In this document: piece by piece, positions 1 through 11,700 of the stretch
How the letters are laid out: each line of letters begins with the position of its first letter
How positions within the stretch are numbered: position 1 is the first letter of the stretch
Assembly (NCBI GenBank): GCA_003833135.1
Contig: QZLH01000622.1
Span: 2,019-51,336 of the forward strand
DNA: 49,318 nucleotides
Direction: 5' to 3'
Source of the DNA: Oehlia diaphana
Taxonomy: Eukaryota; Glomeromycota; Glomeromycetes; Glomerales; Glomeraceae
Notes under the pieces: model-generated
The model's database searches: none
The model's input: the letters and a program-made list of their open reading frames with translations, nothing else
Told to the model about the DNA's origin: nothing
Translations under genes and position numbers: made by a program

Positions 1-806
1 ATTATAGTAAACTGCAATACAAATAGTAAATTCAGTGACAAAATCGTATAAATTTCGTGATAAAATCAGTGATCAAATCATGTAAATTCCATATGAATCC
101 CGTGCAAATTCTGTATCCAAACCATATTTTTAGTGATACGGAATTGTGCATTTTTCCGTATCCTATTAAGATACGTTATTTCTAAGGAAAAAAAATCGTA
201 TGAAAACTTTATAAAAAACGTATCCAATTTTTTTATAGGGAGTGCTACGATCTGGATTGATCCGTTGATTAGCATCACAACATTTTTCTATTATTTTTGT
301 CAAACTATAATTTTTAAAAAAATTATTCTTCCACATATTTTATTAATTTTAGCCAAACTTATAGCTTCAATTCAAATAAACTGATGACAAATCGTAGTAA
401 TCCGCAGATTGATCCGTTAAAAACCATCCAAATCAAAGCACTAACTGTTCAACCGTGAACTTTTACCATCCTTATCTGTATATCGATCATTTTTCTGACG
501 TTCGGTCATTATCATTAGTTCATGCAAATCTTGAATCACATAACGAATTTTAAAATGCTTTGTCAAGATGACTTTAAGTTGTATTTTTAATATTAAATAT
601 ATTAAATCAATGGAACACTTCATTTTAATAATTTTATGATATTTTACTTTGTTTTAAGTATAATAATATTAATATAATGAAATATAGAAAGATTATACAA
701 AATATTTAATAATTTATGAAATAAAAAAAACAATCAAAATAATATAATGATAGCAGATTTTTTGAACTGTTATAAATATGATTAGACTGCTGATTAAAGA
801 ATGTAA
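1..806. other. Intergenic, no gene recognised
   Basis: No convincing coding sequence. The first 420 bases are built from loosely repeated words such as CGTATAAATTTCGTG, GATACGG and GATTGATCCGTT (near 250-265 and 400-420). They contain a short hairpin at 135-162. The remainder is AT-rich spacer downstream of the minus-strand gene that ends at 807. Confidence 0.5.
135..162. repeat. Short perfect hairpin
   Basis: GATACGGAA (135-143) and TTCCGTATC (154-162) form a 9-bp perfect inverted repeat around a 10-nt loop. It lies inside a patch rich in CGTAT-like words, so it could be the core of a degenerate foldback element. Function is unknown. Confidence 0.5.
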
Positions 807-3730
807 TTATGAATTAATCATTTTTAGTCTTTTTTGTGCATCTCTATTTCCTCTTTTAGCAGCATCTTCGTACAATTCAACTGCCTTTTCTTTATCAATT
901 TCGGCTCCAATTCCATTCTCATAACAGTATCCAAGATTATATATTCCATTTAAATAACCTTTTTCAGCTGATTTTTTATAATTCTCAAATGCTTTAACTT
1001 CATTTTTTTCAATACCAATTCCATCTTGATAACATTTACCCAAACAATGATACGCGGCGACATATCCATTTTCAGCTGCTTTTTTATACAAATAAATGGA
1101 TTTTTCTAAATTCTGATCAATTCCTTTGCCATTTTCGTATAAATATCCTAGACTACATTGTGCACTACCATAATCTTGTTTGGCTGATTTTTCATACCAT
1201 ATAATTGCTTTATTTATATCTTTTTGTATTCCTATACCATTTTCATAAATATATCCTAAATTATATTGTGCGAATTTATTTCCGCTCTTTGCTGCTTTTT
1301 CGTACCAATATAATGATTTTTTCAAATCTTGGTCAATTTCTTTTCCTTTTCCATATAAATAACCCAAATTACATTGTGCTATACTATATCCTTTTTCAGC
1401 AGATCTTTCATACCATTCAATTGCTTTATTTATATTCTTTTTCGTTCCCTTATCATTTTGATAAATTGCACCTAAATGATGTTGAGCAAATTTATTTCCA
1501 TTTTCTGCCGCTTTTTCAATCAAATAATGTGCTTTCTCTAAATTTTTTTCAGTGCCTTTACCTTTTAAATATAAATATCCTAAAGCATATAACGCATCAA
1601 TATATCCTTGCTTAGCTGATTTTTCATACCATTCAAATGATTTTCCATAATCTTTTTTAACTCCTGTACCAAAATAATAATATTTACCTAAATAAAATTG
1701 TGCAATTCTATTTCCATTTTTTGTTGCTTTTTCAACCCAATAAAATGCATTTTTAAAATCTTTTTTTGTTCCTTTATATAATATTCCAAGAAAAAGTTGT
1801 GCATTACTACATTCTTGTTTTGCTGATTTTTCATACCATTCAATTGCTTTGTCTTTATTTCTTTGCGTTCCTTTACCATGATCATAAAAATATCCTAAAT
1901 TTAATTGAGCAATTTTATTTCCACTTTTTGCTGCTTTCTCATAACATTCAAATGCTTTAAGATCATCTTTTTCATTATTTTCATACCATTTACCTAAATA
2001 AAATTGTGCGAGTTTATTTCCATTTTCAGCCGATTTTTGATACCAATAAAAGGCTTTTTTAGGATCTTTATACAGTTTACATAAATAAACTTGAGCCATA
2101 GAATAATTATCTTTTGATGCTTTTGAAAATGATGCAAATGCTTTATCTTCATCTCCTTTTACAATAATTCCATTAAAATAAAGAAAACCATGAAAGAAAA
2201 TATATTTAGATGATGTTTGATTGTCATTAAGCCAATCAAGAATGTCGTCTAAAGGTTGATTGATATATTGAATATTTTGTTCAATAATTTGTTTTGCTCC
2301 TGCAAAACCATAACCTAATTCATCATGCAATTTGATTAAATGGTCTATCAACTTATCAATAATTTTTCCAACGTCGTCCGTATCTGTTATGTCAATTAAT
2401 AAATTCTTTTGTATAATATCATTCATGTTTAAATCAAAATCATCATCTATCAAAGAATTTGAGAAATCATCGCCTATAAAGAAATTATAATCATTATCCA
2501 TCATATTATCAAAATCTTCATTTGATGGTTCTTTTTCAATCACATTTTTAATAAATTTAGTAGATTTTTTTTCCTCATTAATATCTTGTTTAATTATTGA
2601 TTTAAGACATAAAACGACTTGTTGAATAGATGGTCTTTCATTAGGATCATTTTTCCAACACGCTAAAAAAAATTAGAATTATAATTAGTTTATTATATAC
2701 AGTAAATCATCGCATCTCTCTTTGACACGTAAATTTATTACCTGTATATAAATCACTATATTTAGCAGGGGTACCTCCAATAATTTTTTCTCTTTTTCCC
2801 ATAATCATATCCATAGCTAAATTTGCATCATATTTTATACTTTCATCATCATAAAAAGGCCTACGTCCGCTTGATAATAACCAAAAAAGTGCTCCTATAC
2901 TATATATATCTGATTTAAAATTTAATGTGTAAAGTTTACTCCCGTATTGGATATCGCATACATTACTCAAATATTTTGGATCTATGTAAGGTATCGTACC
3001 CAATATATCGTCAGAATAATTTGATATTTCAGTCGCCTTCTTAGATAGACCAAAATCTGCTACTTTAATATGGCCTTTATGCATTAGAACATTGTGAGCA
3101 TGCTAAATATACATTAAATTTTAATAATGTATTAAATATTTAGCAGTGTGTATTAATTAAGTAACGAAAAATAAAATTATAATACATACCAGATTACAAT
3201 GAATTATACCTTTATCGTGAATATATTCTATAGCACTTGCTAGTTGTAACGCTAAGCGATATTTATCGTTCCATTCAAGTTTAGTGAAATTCTCCTTCAA
3301 GTAAGAATACAGTGACCCACCATCCGCGTACTCTAAAACTAAAGAATACTTATTGTCTAATTTTGAAATTCCATAAATTCGTAAAATATTTATATGAGAA
3401 TCAATTTCTTTCCGTATTTTGAGCTGTTATACATTTTGATAAGATTTTTATGAAATTATTAATTATTACAAAATAAGTTTGTTTTAAATTTTAAAATACC
3501 TCATTTATAATTTTTTTAACATTCAATCCAGGTGTTTTCACGACCAAACGAGTATCATTATTACTCCAATTTACTTTAAATATTTTTCCAACTGAACTGA
3601 TACTATTTTCGAATTCTTGTTTATTTGTAAACTCGGTATGATTAAAATATGTAATATTATTATTCTCAATTTCTTTTTTTATCCAATCAACATATTTGGA
3701 ATCGTTGGTTTGTTCTTTAGTCGTTGACAT
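807..3730 (-). CDS. Kinase-like (HCN pseudokinase) plus Sel1-repeat fusion protein, copy 1
   Basis: Four exons are read by eye: 3730-3500, 3423-3190, 3102-2742 and 2662-807. All introns have GT...AG ends and the frame is continuous, giving about 893 residues. Residues 1-310 form a TKL-type kinase fold: VVK lysine at K65, hinge LVLEYADGGSLYSYL, catalytic loop HCNLHAHNVL (152-161), DFG at 171-173, and the C-lobe motif CWKNDPNERPS (277-287). The glycine loop is reduced to SSVGKIF, and the HRD aspartate is replaced by Asn154, so catalysis is doubtful. After an acidic linker, about 13 Sel1 (TPR-like, roughly 36-residue) repeats run from about 426 to 890, with the signature AQ..LG..Y..G.G...D..KA..WY.KSA. 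Sel1 repeats are protein-interaction solenoids, so I infer a scaffold or decoy signalling role. The start is ATG, preceded by a T-tract. The tandem paralogue lies just upstream, in the same orientation. Confidence 0.85.
1000..2120 (-). repeat. Sel1 repeat array encoded in copy 1
   Basis: About twelve full 33-37-residue Sel1 units plus partial ones. Successive units alternate between two subtypes. One starts NGN or SGN and carries LGK/LGY with KAAK or KSAE endings. The other starts QGY, KGY or QDY. The alternation suggests expansion by a two-repeat (about 72-residue) unit, not by single repeats. Confidence 0.7.
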
Positions 3731-4991
3731 ATTGATAAGAAAAAAAAAAAAATAAAAAGAAAATAAAACTTTTTTTAATATTAAAAAAAAAACTTCGATT
3801 ATATATAGCTTGTAAATAGTTTCAAGTTTGTGACACGAATTTAAAAATTAATTAAAACAGATAGTCTTTTTGCCAAGCGTTTTCTGCGTATTTTTAAGTC
3901 AAATTTTCAAACTCGGCAAACTCGGCAAAAAATTTTTCCATTGACAATCATTTCTTTTTATCATTGATCTTCATGAAGAATTACCATTAAATTTCACAAA
4001 AAAAATTCCTTTTAGGTAAAACAAAACATAGTGATAGACATGGAGGGATTTAAACAATCATTTGACCTGGATTTAACTGTACTACTAAGGGTGAATGGGA
4101 TGAATGAATGTTAATAATTCATGAAATAAAATCACATATGTTTAGTATTACGTTGATCAACTCTTTTGTTTATACAAAACATTCGAAACAAAGATTCAGG
4201 TATTCATGTATCTTATTTAGAAAATTATTAAACAGATCATACCAAAAAAAAATTTATCTGGCACATTCTATCAAATACAAGAGTGAGGTACAATTAATAA
4301 CAAATTTAATTGTAATTTCTCATTTGTGCAAAATAACAACTTTTCTGATTGTATTATAAGATATTTAAATGTTTTTAGTAATAAGTAATTGTTTTAATAT
4401 TTAAACCAAATACATAATTCAATTATTGCTAACGAACTAGTCGTAATTGGTGTTTTCTACTGAATAAAATAACGTTATAGAGAATAAAATCGTAATTCGA
4501 ATATTTTGAATTTTATACCAATAATTAACGATTCATTTCCGAAAGAGTCGGGTCAAAATCGGGGTCGGGTTTGGGTCGCACGATTTGACTCGAACCGATC
4601 CATCGAGTCAGGTTATACCTTTACTTTGAACCGACGACCCGAATCATTTTATTATATTTTTAAGTAATTAAAAATTCAAAAATTTTTTATATTAAATGCG
4701 ACTTGGAGGGTCGAACCCGGGTTATCCGAGTCAGAATATAATCGGGTCAAGTCGAATCCGGGTCATTAGCACTTTTACGTTTACGCTTGGGTCGAGTTCG
4801 AATACACCTCAAAACTCGACCCTTCGGATTTTGTTTATGTTCATATTTTATAAATTTTATTTTTTAATTTCATGTTACTCATTAAATACTGTAGGCGTAC
4901 AAAATTTACAAATTCTATGTACATTTGAATCTTAAATTACATTCTAGAAAGAATAAACCAAGACTCCGCTCGTTATATAACAATATTTAAT
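3731..4991. other. Intergenic between the two kinase-Sel1 genes
   Basis: This holds the presumed promoter of the downstream copy, with an A/T tract on 3740-3752 immediately upstream of its ATG. There is also a small direct repeat ACTCGGCAA/ACTCGGCAA near 3910-3930 and a GGGTCGG-rich repeat at 4546-4826. No convincing ORF is present. The + strand ORFs here are short and composition-driven. Confidence 0.5.
4546..4826. repeat. GGGTCGGG-type degenerate repeat with inverted arms
   Basis: A GC-rich patch in AT-rich surroundings is composed of CGGGTC, GGGTCG and CGACCC words, on both strands. A perfect 10-bp inverted repeat, GGGTCGAGTT (4789-4798) and AACTCGACCC (4813-4822), lies at its right end. 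Other CGACCCG words oppose GGGTCGG words across 4561-4640. It resembles a small non-autonomous foldback element. No transposase is seen. Confidence 0.5.
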
Positions 4992-7697
4992 TCACTTTGA
5001 AAACACTTTGAAAATACAATTTAAAATGTATAAGATTATTTTACAAAATATACATAATAAAAAGATAGAACAACAAATCGGAATTAAGAAATCTTGTGAT
5101 TCGGCCATTGGATGATTTTTTTTCAAGCTATCGTAAGATGATTGGAGTTCTAGCATGATTTTTGCATCTTCATTTCCTCCTTCAGCAGCATCTTTATACA
5201 ATTCAACCGCATTTTCTTTATCTATATTAGTTCCAATACCATTTTCATAACAATATCCAAGTATATATTTCCCACCTAAATATCCTTTTTCAGCTGATTT
5301 TTTATAATGCTCAAATGCTTTAACTTCATCTTTTTCAATACCAATACCATATTGATAACATTTACCCAAATAATAATGCGCAGCTTCGTAACCATTTTCT
5401 GTTGCTTTTTTATACCAATAAATTGCTTTTTCTAAATCTTGATCAATTTCTTCTCCCTTTTCATATAAATATCCCAGACTACATTGCGCATTACCATACT
5501 CTTGTTCAGCTGATCTTTTATACCATTCAATTGCTTTCTTAATGTCTTTCTGCGTTCCTTTACCTTTTTCGTAAAAATATCCTAAATTTGATTGTGCAAT
5601 TCTACATCCACCTTTTGCTGCTCTTGTATACCAATAAATTGATTTTTCTAAATCTTGGTCAATTTCTTCTTCATTTTCATATATATATCCCAGCCTATTT
5701 TGCGCATAACTAAACCCTTGTTTAGCTGATCTTTCATACCATTCAATTGCTTTATTTATATCTCTTTGCACTCCTTTACCATTTTGATAAAAATATCCTA
5801 ATTTAAATTGTGCAATTTTATTTCCATTTTTTGCTGCTTCTTTATACTGATAAATGATCTTTTCTAAATTTTGTTCAATTCCTTCTCTATTTTGATTAAA
5901 ATATCCTAAATCATATTGCACTTTTTTATTTTCATTATTTGCTACCTTTTTATATGAAAAGATTGCTTTTTTCTCTAAATTTTGATCAATTCCTTCTCCA
6001 TTTTCATAACAATTTCCTAAATAAAGTAGTGCGAGTCTATTTCCATTTTCTGCTGATTTTTGATACCAATAAAAGGATTTTTTAGGATCTTTGTACAATT
6101 TACCAAAATAGACTTGAGCAATAGGATAATTATCTTTTGATGCTTTTAATAATAAACCATATGCTTTATCTTCATTTCTTTTTACAATAATTCCATTAAA
6201 GTAAAGAAAACCATAAAAGAAAATATATTTAGATGATGTTTGATTTTTAATAATCCAATCAAAAATTTTAATTTGTATAGGTTTACTAATACTTTCAAAA
6301 AGTTGTCTAATGATTTCTTCTGTTTCAGTAATAGTATAACCAAATTCATCATGCAATTTGATCACGTAGTCAATTATTTTATCAACATTTTTTTCAACGT
6401 CATTATTTAAATCAGTGAAATTATTTGTCACAAGATTTGAGGGATTGTCGTCATTTAGAGATAAATCATTATCCATCATGCTATCAAAATCATTATTTAA
6501 CGATTCTTTCTCAATTTCATTTGTAATAGATTTGATGGAATGATCAATTATTGATTGAAGACATGAAATTACTATTTGCAAAGAAGGCCTTTCATCAGGA
6601 TCGTCTGACCAACACGCTAAAAATAAAATTTTATATTATTAATTATCATATAAATCATCCCATCCCATCGATCGTGATGTTGTGATGCGTAAAATTTATT
6701 ACCTGTATATATATCACTATATTCAACAGGCGTACCCTTAATAATTTCTTCTCTTTTTCCATTTATTATATCCATGGCTAAATTTATATCGTATTTTGTA
6801 CCTTCATCATAAAAAGGTCTACGTCCGCTTGATAATAGCCAGAGAAGAATTCCAATACTGTAAATATCTGATTTGAAATTCATTATACGAGGTTGACTGG
6901 TATTATATGTAACATTCAAGTTTGTTGGATCTAAATAAGGCAGAAAATCAAACGCTTTATTAGAATAATTTGATGTTTCATTCACCCTTTTAGATAAGCC
7001 AAAATCTGCAACTTTTATATTATTTTTATGTATCAATACATTCTGTTCGTGCTAAGATATAAAGGATAATAACGATAATTAATTTATATAAAAACAAATA
7101 TAAATATTTTAAATAATTAATACATACCAGATTACAGTGAATTATACCTTTATTATGAATAAAGTCTATAGCACCTGCGAGTTGTAACGCTAAACAATAT
7201 TTATCATCCCATTCAAGATTGGTGAAATTCTCTTTTAAATAAGAATACAATGATCCGCCATTCGCGTACTCCAAAACTAAAGAATACTGATTTTCTATTT
7301 TCGAAATTCCATAAATTCGTAAAATATTTATATGAAAATCAACTTCTTTATGCGCTTTGAGCTATTTGTTATAAAATTTGATAGATTAAAAATTTTTCGT
7401 GAATTTATTAATTAATTATAAAAAAAAAAAAAAAAAAATAATGTTTAAAATTTTTAAAAATACCTCATTAATAATTTTTTTAACATCAGAATCATATGAT
7501 GATTTCACGACTAAATTAGTGTTAGTGTTATTCCAATTTGCTTTAAAAATTTTTCCAACCGAATTATTATTATTTTCGATTTCTTTTTTATTTTTAAATT
7601 CGGTATGATCATAATATATGATAAAATTTTTCTCGATTGCTTTACTTATCCAATCAACGTAATCGAAATTTTTATTTTTTTTTTCGGTTATCGACAT
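4992..7697 (-). CDS. Kinase-like (HCN pseudokinase) plus Sel1-repeat fusion protein with hydrophobic C-terminal tail, copy 2
   Basis: Four exons at 7697-7464, 7361-7128, 7051-6703 and 6616-4992 match copy 1 exactly in number, phase and domain position. Together they encode about 813 residues. Kinase-like residues include NLVVK lysine K65, the hinge LVLEYANGGSLYSYL, HCNLHEQNVL with Asn155 in place of the catalytic Asp, DFG at 172-174, and CWSDDPDERPS. The glycine loop is again eroded (NSVGKIF). About ten Sel1 repeats follow an acidic linker. Unlike copy 1, the protein ends with roughly 30 hydrophobic residues (about 782-811, FLIPICCSIFLLCIFC...), which would suit a tail anchor in ER or mitochondrial outer membrane. 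The gene is a tandem paralogue, head-to-tail with copy 1, and its start is the ATG after an A/T tract. Confidence 0.85.
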
Positions 7698-8508
7698 TTT
7701 TGTTTAAGTAAAAAAAAAAAAAAAAATTTTTTTTGGTTTTGTTTTTATCGTCAAATGGCTTTTTTATATAAAAATTTTGTTTGTGCTACCTGATTTTAAT
7801 GTTATTGTTTATTCAAGGCTTTGCCATAACAAGTTAATGAATTGAGATTACTGGTTATTATTTATTTTTCTACCAATTCCTAAGCCAGATTAGGTTAGGC
7901 ATGATCAAGATCGCTCCAAGTTTTGATTGTCTAACATGTGACATAATAGGTATTTGCATCTGAAAGATCATCATTTACATACAGCTAACCCCAACCAGTA
8001 TACATTAACTTTGATTACATAGAGCTTAAAAAAATGCGCGTCTATTTGACCTATATACATTTAACAATAGCTCGTTCGAGTTTTAATACATTACAAAATG
8101 AGAAAAATAGAAGATCTTTTGTAAGTTACGCTATTTGCAGTTCACAGATTAATGAAATTTGCGATAATCGTTATTTAAGTTATTGCGGAAACCTTAATTT
8201 GTACTTTATTAACTGTCAAACATTTTAGCAATATTAAAAGACATTAACGAACAACTTGGAATAAAAATACAGTATCAATAAGAATCTTACATATTAAACT
8301 TTTTAACTGATTAATACAATATCTGATATTATTATTAAAATAAAATTAACTTTCAATACAATTATTTTACCTCTCTGTAAAGAGTAAAATGTTACAAAAA
8401 CAAAAATAAAATAAACAAAAATAAAAAAGTCGAAATTATCTTCAATTTTTTTGAAAATTATTATTAAAGATTCTCATTTGTAATTTATCTATTCTGTTTG
8501 AATAATAA
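7698..8508. other. Intergenic spacer, promoter side of kinase-Sel1 copy 2
   Basis: The first 40 bases are a poly(A)-poly(T) tract (7710-7734) upstream of the ATG of copy 2. The remainder has no recognisable gene. A 64-codon + strand ORF near 8034 has no recognisable family or codon signature. Confidence 0.45.
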
Positions 8509-9070
8509 TTAATCTTCACGTTGAAAAATTATTCCAGAACTAACATCATTGAATAATTCAAATGTAACGCTAATAAAAACTAAATAATATGATGCTGGAT
8601 TACCATCTTCATCATAACGTTCATTTAACTTTTGTTCGAAAAAAATCTTTCGATACCGAATTTCTAAACTCTTTTGTTTGTTCTGTTTGTTCGTCTCGTT
8701 ATGAACAAAGCACTTTCGTCCAATCAAAAGTCATTTGAATATGTTTAATCGAACGGTCTCGCCATCTGCCTTTCTATATTTATTCAATACATTAACTTTT
8801 TCTGAGCATTATTCATCCCTTCCAGAACTCTTGAGTTTCTTCTTTTTATTCTTTTTCTCCGTTACGTAATTGATTCAAACCTTCTTGCGTACTTCATTAC
8901 TAGTTTGTTTTGTACCTACTTTCCGTCTACTTTTACTCAATTTTTTTTGATAAACGTGAAATGCAAGCCAAATTAACGTCGTCGTGAAATTCTTTAAATT
9001 CTTCATCTGTCGGCTTTCTTGACCCGCTCGTATCCTGAACGCTAACTTTATGTTCTACCGTCTTCATTGG
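8509..9070 (-). pseudogene. Decayed coding fragment, unknown family
   Basis: Read on the minus strand from the ATG at 9067, the sequence gives a 44-codon ORF with a coding look (MKTVEHKVSVQDTSG..., then EEFKEFHDDVNLA). After a frame change, lysine- and glutamate-rich text continues (TSNEVRKKV, EKKNKKKKLKSSGRDE, VNVLNKYRKADGETVRL) through two stops. It then enters a 72-codon open stretch down to 8509. Continuous amino-acid sense with scattered stops is typical of a degenerated gene or mobile-element ORF. I do not recognise the family. Confidence 0.35.
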
Positions 9071-9099
9071 CTATCTTTTCGTTTTTAATTAATTATACA

Positions 9100-9818
9100 G
9101 TACTTACTACCTCCGATACAGTATATTCTTTAGTTGATCATTGAATTATTTTAGATGTTTATTCGTACAAGATCTCTTGCTTATATTTATTCACTACTTC
9201 ATCTTCGCCAACATTGGTTCCAAAATTACATTACATTCTCTTTTACTATTAATGGTGACTGCGATAGCACCTTCTTAGACAAACCTGACGACACCGATTT
9301 TTGTTTTTGTTGTCCGTAAATAAAAAATCATCAATTTTTTTTTTTTTGAAGGAATCACTTAATAATTCATTTCCCTTCAAATTATTTTCAATTGCCTTCC
9401 TAACTCTAACTCTATATTGAGGTAACTATTAAATACATCCCTGTCTTTCAATCACAATTCTGCTTCGAAAAGATAAAATTATCTTAAGTTTCGTGTAAAT
9501 CTCCAAGAAAGATAAATTTTTTAAATCATCTGGAACTTGAACATGTCTCGTATCTCCGATAATTATTATGACAGATCGATATTTATATTGTTTCTTTTTA
9601 GTATATTTAGACAACACGACCTAATGTCTTTAATACACTATGTCATTATTGCTCCACCTGTTGTATATTAATATTTCACGGGCTTCGGTACTATGTTTTG
9701 TCAGATTGGGTTTGTATATCGATTTCCTTGCGCTTACTAATCCTATTGTGTCGATCTGACGACTGACGTTATCTTTACATTTTTTATTTTTTTTAAAATT
9801 AGTAAAGCACTTTCCCAT
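9100..9818 (-). pseudogene. Decayed minus-strand coding fragment, unknown family
   Basis: Two open stretches (9818-9630 and 9617-9429) lie in the same frame and are separated by in-frame stops. They contain GDTRHVQVPDDLKNLSFLEIY. Further coding-looking text follows in shifted frames (RVRVRKAIENNLKGNELLSDS, then GAIAVTINSKRECNVILE). It may belong with the fragment at 8509-9070 as one relic about 1.3 kb long. The family is not recognised. Confidence 0.3.
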
Positions 9819-10109
9819 ATAAAATTTTTGGAAAAAAAATAAAATAAAAGCCGGGTTGACGGATTATCGATGAAATTTTTATATTATGAAAATCATAAAA
9901 TTAAGTTTGTATGGCCTTGTTAAAATTATAGAAAAGATTACATAATTATAAAAATACTTAGGGTAGTATTAATAAATTAAAATAACCCTATAACCAATCG
10001 ATCTATATAAACATTAACTAAAGTCTAAAAAAAAAAACAAAACCTAAAAATAAAAATTAAATATATTACGTAACTTAGTCTAAATAAACAATCTCTGACA
10101 CTATGCATC

Positions 10110-10210
10110 ATTTTTTTGTTCTTTTATCTCCTTTTGAAATTCCTTTATTTTGTTCCAATTCTATTACTTCCTCACATCTTTTTAACCAAATGTTGCTTTT
10201 AATTCGTTAC
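10110..10210 (-). mobile_element. Possible LINE C-terminal remnant
   Basis: On the minus strand, one frame gives SNIWLKRCEEVIELEQNKG followed by ISKGDKRTK, without a stop. From memory, this pattern (W.RC..VI..E...GI...DKR) matches the end of LINE-type polyproteins dispersed in Rhizophagus genomes. It is short, so the call depends on that resemblance. Confidence 0.35.
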
Positions 10211-11220
10211 TAACAATAAACACATTGACCCTCATCTCCTAACTTAATAAAGTTTTCTTCGAAAGACACTATAGAATTTAATATCACTTCCTAACTGTTG
10301 ACTCATTAGCCATCATCTTTATTTTTGATTTTTTTTGCTCAAAGAATAATTGTAAATGACATTTTTGTAGTAAAATCTTCTGGTTTTATAATTAATATAT
10401 TATTAATTTAATTATGATCGCGAATTTTATAATTGATAAGATATAAAGTATTTAAAAAACAAAAAAATATTGAAAAAACAATTATTTAAACATTTTAAGA
10501 ATCTATTTAAAATATTTTTTAATGGAGAAATATTTAAAAATAAAAAAAAAATTAAAAAATAAATTATATCTCTGGATACAGAAAGGGAAAGACGAACAAG
10601 TTGGATGTTAAAAAAAATATACTTTCATAATAGCTTCCAGATACATCCATATCTTTCTCCACTTTCCATAGCACTCCCAGCTTTTTTCTCACAGTTTTTT
10701 AGTCGAGTGATCATTGGGAAGGGATTACTGCTGTTTTCATAAGACCTGGGAAAAAATAAATTTTTTCAACATTAAATCTAATGACTAATTCTTCATTCCT
10801 GAATTTAAGAAAAATATAAGAGCTCTTCTCTTCCAGTTCAACAGTTTTACCCACTATTTCTTTTTAGAGACAATGTCATACGTGTGTATAAACGCGTCCT
10901 CACATGAATACTGAAATCATGTGCTCCCGCTTTGGTTCCACCATCATTGAGTGAAAACATCTTAATTTTTAAAATTGATTTAAAATTATACAATTTAAGA
11001 TAAATATTATATTTAAAAAACTATGTGAATTATAAACGTCATAATAATGGTATACAAAATATTGTTGGTTATTCAAGGAAAAAGGACTCAAAGTTCAATA
11101 CTCTCATAGAGTTAACTAAAATTTAGTTAAATAGAGGGATTACTGATTGTTTGCTTGTGAGTGTGCCCCACATTTTTAACTGTTCCTTAATGGCATCAAT
11201 TTGTTCCTCAAGGTCTTTGG

Positions 11221-11700
11221 CTAACATATTGATAACACAGATGGCAATATCTTTGTCCAAATTCTCCTATTCTCCTCAAATATTTTTATTTCAGAATTAT
11301 CATCCAAAATGAGGCGAAATTGGTAATATTTTTTAGTGGTGGCAAGGTTTGATGTATATTTGACCTCTGCAACTTTAACAAGTCGAACTCTTAAACATGC
11401 GAGTTTTTGCAGTAAATTACGGGCACAGGTTTTCATCACTTTTTCCAGCAGTACTCAATTGCTGTGTTAACTACTTGTATTAACTTTTCATATGTCCTCT
11501 TTACACTTTTTGATGCCTGCTCTGGTCCATACTTTGGCAAAAAAGTATGTTTCAATCAGATACATAAGAGCATTTTCTGTCTTGACAATATCTTCAGTAA
11601 TTTGTTGGTCTTAGGATTGTTCTCACAACTTAAAATTTATTCTAATAGGGACAGAAAATATATAAGCTTTATAAGTTCTAATAATTGCTCTCACATAAAA
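11221..11700 (-). pseudogene. Decayed coding fragment, probably retroelement-derived
   Basis: A 72-codon open stretch (MKTCARNLLQKLACLRVRL..., YYQFRLILDDNSEIKIFEE) is preceded, in a neighbouring frame, by KYGPEQASKSVKRTYEKL then IQVVNTAIEYCWKK. The text is coding-like, but frames change and stops intervene. Orientation and position match the reverse-transcriptase relic at 15.1-15.3 kb, so I infer the same mobile-element origin. Confidence 0.35.

Noticed and set aside
1205..1615. 136-codon + strand ORF
   Set aside because: It is exactly antisense to the Sel1 repeats. Periodic Leu/Phe/Tyr-rich text is the mirror of the repeat codons.
4696..4935. 79-codon + strand ORF
   Set aside because: It is built on the GGGTCG repeat patch and AT-rich spacer, with no homologous feel and no splice or promoter context.
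9280..9360. Poly(T) at 9335-9350 as the poly(A) tail of a minus-strand retroelement
   Set aside because: The coding-like text continues on both sides of the tract, so it is internal to the relic and is not an element end.
10030..10060. Poly(A) at about 10029 as a retroelement tail on the + strand
   Set aside because: The nearest retroelement debris is on the minus strand, so the polarity does not fit.
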